NCBI RefSeq assembly: GCF_000009905.1
Contig: NC_006177.1
Location: 1,240,001-1,304,000, forward strand
Length of the DNA: 64,000 bases
Source of the DNA: Symbiobacterium thermophilum IAM 14863
GTDB taxonomy: Bacteria; Bacillota; Sulfobacillia; Symbiobacteriales; Symbiobacteriaceae
Reading direction: 5' to 3'
Each line of letters starts with the position of its first letter. The stretch's first letter is position 1. The translations under genes were made by a program, and so were the position numbers. The notes under the pieces were generated by a model, which saw only the letters and a program-made list of their open reading frames with translations, ran no database searches and had not been told where the DNA came from. Shown in pieces: positions 63,118 to 64,000 of the stretch.

Positions 63118-64000
63118 CTATCGGCTCAGCAGGGAGCCGACGTAGCGCAGCAGCTCGTGGGCGCAGGACGGGCAGTAGCCGTGCTCCTGCACCAGCCGCT
63201 CTGCCACCTCGTCCATGCGCCGCTGCTGTTCGGCGTCGGGCGCGTGCAGGGACGTGGTGATCTTGACGACGTCCTTCAGGTCCGCGAAGAGCTTCTTCTC
63301 GATGGCCTCCCGGAGCCGCTCGTGGGAGGTGTAGTCAAAGGTCATCCCCCGGCGGGCGTAGGTGGACAGCCGGATCATGATCTCCTCCCGAAAGGCCTTC
63401 TTCGCGTTCTCCGAGACGCCGATCTGCTCCTCGATCGACCGCATCAGCCGCTCGTCGGGCTCCCGCAGCTCGTCGGTCAGCGGGTCCCGGATCTTCCGGC
63501 CGCCGCAGAACGCCTCCACGTTGTCCAGGTAGTTGGCGAGGAGGGTGCGGGCGGAGTCCTCGTAGGCGTGGATGAAGGCCTTCTGGACCTCCCGCCGGGC
63601 GATGTCGTCGTACTCCTGCCGGGCCAGGGCGATGAGGGAGAGCAGCCGTTCCCGCTCCTCCGGGGTGATGGAGGGGTGCTGGTCCAGACCGTCCTTCAGG
63701 GAGCGCAGAATGTCCAGCGCGTTGATGCACGCCTTGTCGCTGTTCTCGCCCTTGCGGATGATCGCGGAGGAGATGCGGTTGATCACGTAGCGGGGGTCCA
63801 CCCCGCTCATCCCCTCGACGCCTTCGAATTCGCGCTGCAGTTCGGCCACGTCCTCCGGCGTGTACCCCTCCACGTGGGCGCCGTCGTAGAGCTTCAGCTT
63901 CTTCATCAGGTCCATGCCCGCCCGCTGCGACTCCTTCAGGCGGCTCAGCACGGAGAAGACGGCGGCCGTGTACAGCGCGTGGGGGGCGATGTGGACGTGG
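63118..64000 (-). CDS. prkA: PrkA serine protein kinase/AAA protein, C-terminal part (partial)
   Basis: The frame is open to the window end. The visible C-terminal 293 residues begin HVHIAPHALYTAAVFSVLSR and contain LMKKLKLYDG, VEGMSGVDPRYVINRISSA and AEAFCGG-like VEAFCGGRKIRDPLTDE, then end in a CPSCAHELLRYVG zinc-knuckle-like tail. PrkA/YeaG is an AAA+ protein with kinase activity active in sporulation and stress; the AAA part is outside the window. First gene of the prkA-yhbH-spoVR operon. Confidence 0.94.
   Translation of the reverse strand, partial: HVHIAPHALYTAAVFSVLSRLKESQRAGMDLMKKLKLYDGAHVEGYTPEDVAELQREFEGVEGMSGVDPRYVINRISSAIIRKGENSDKACINALDILRSLKDGLDQHPSITPEERERLLSLIALARQEYDDIARREVQKAFIHAYEDSARTLLANYLDNVEAFCGGRKIRDPLTDELREPDERLMRSIEEQIGVSENAKKAFREEIMIRLSTYARRGMTFDYTSHERLREAIEKKLFADLKDVVKITTSLHAPDAEQQRRMDEVAERLVQEHGYCPSCAHELLRYVGSLLSR

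Overview
The window reads as chromosomal DNA of a GC-rich, endospore-forming member of the Firmicutes. The reasons are the sporulation-type genes (yunB, spoIID-like, spoVR, yhbH, prkA), a tyrosine T-box, a CIRCE operator, SigI/RsgI, ECF sigma/anti-sigma pairs and strong AGGAGG-type ribosome sites, all in very GC-rich coding DNA. The combination fits Symbiobacterium; that name is inference from remembered gene content, not a database match.

Layout. 1-576 is the 3' end of mutS2. 8305-759 (minus strand) is a sugar-nucleotide/glycosyl operon (nucleotidyltransferase, glycosyltransferase fusion, phosphomannomutase, Gfo/Idh oxidoreductase, then an HD hydrolase) driven by a sigma-A-type promoter with a CIRCE operator. 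Upstream of that promoter lies a 1.3-kb array of about twelve 107-bp units (8441-9750), each with a long imperfect hairpin. Next come a class A PBP (minus), T-box-tyrS, yunB, and a group IIC intron placed just after a terminator hairpin (15750-17630). Two overlapping E1-like (ThiF/MoeB) genes follow at 17986-19481.

The second E1 gene ends exactly at the left edge of a 10-kb transposon nest (19482-29499), bounded by two direct copies of one IS with CTAG at every end. Inside are an IS256-type transposase, a probable ISLre2 scrap, an IS21 element with frameshifted istB, and a visibly AT-richer cargo: two secreted beta-propeller-like paralogues sharing a nearly identical 463-bp core, and a secreted M23 peptidase. 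Joining the outer flanks puts the E1 gene stop about 25 bp from a terminator hairpin and close to cysK, so the nest appears to have split the E1 pair from its terminator and from cysK.

29.5-35.3 kb holds cysteine and sulfate assimilation (cysK, cysH, sat), a leader ORF plus attenuator-like hairpin before a frameshifted MFS gene, a CPBP protease and a 40-residue RCKP rubredoxin-like protein. 35.4-48.7 kb has two iron(III)-type ABC importers facing each other, enclosing an M20 amidohydrolase, nadE, two JAMM metallopeptidases, an ECF sigma/anti-sigma pair and a HAD hydrolase. 48.8-60.6 kb holds an LCP protein (minus), then ruvCAB, sigI-rsgI, a SpoIID-like gene, queA, tgt, a GNAT gene, yajC and a LuxR-type regulator with a degenerate GGDEF-like tail. 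60.6-64 kb is the minus-strand prkA-yhbH-spoVR operon, with prkA cut by the window end.

The most interesting signals are the pair of complementary E1-like genes that may form a heterodimeric E1, the CIRCE-controlled glycosyl operon, the 107-bp hairpin satellite with a 320-bp higher-order repeat, and the composite transposon with its mosaic gene pair.
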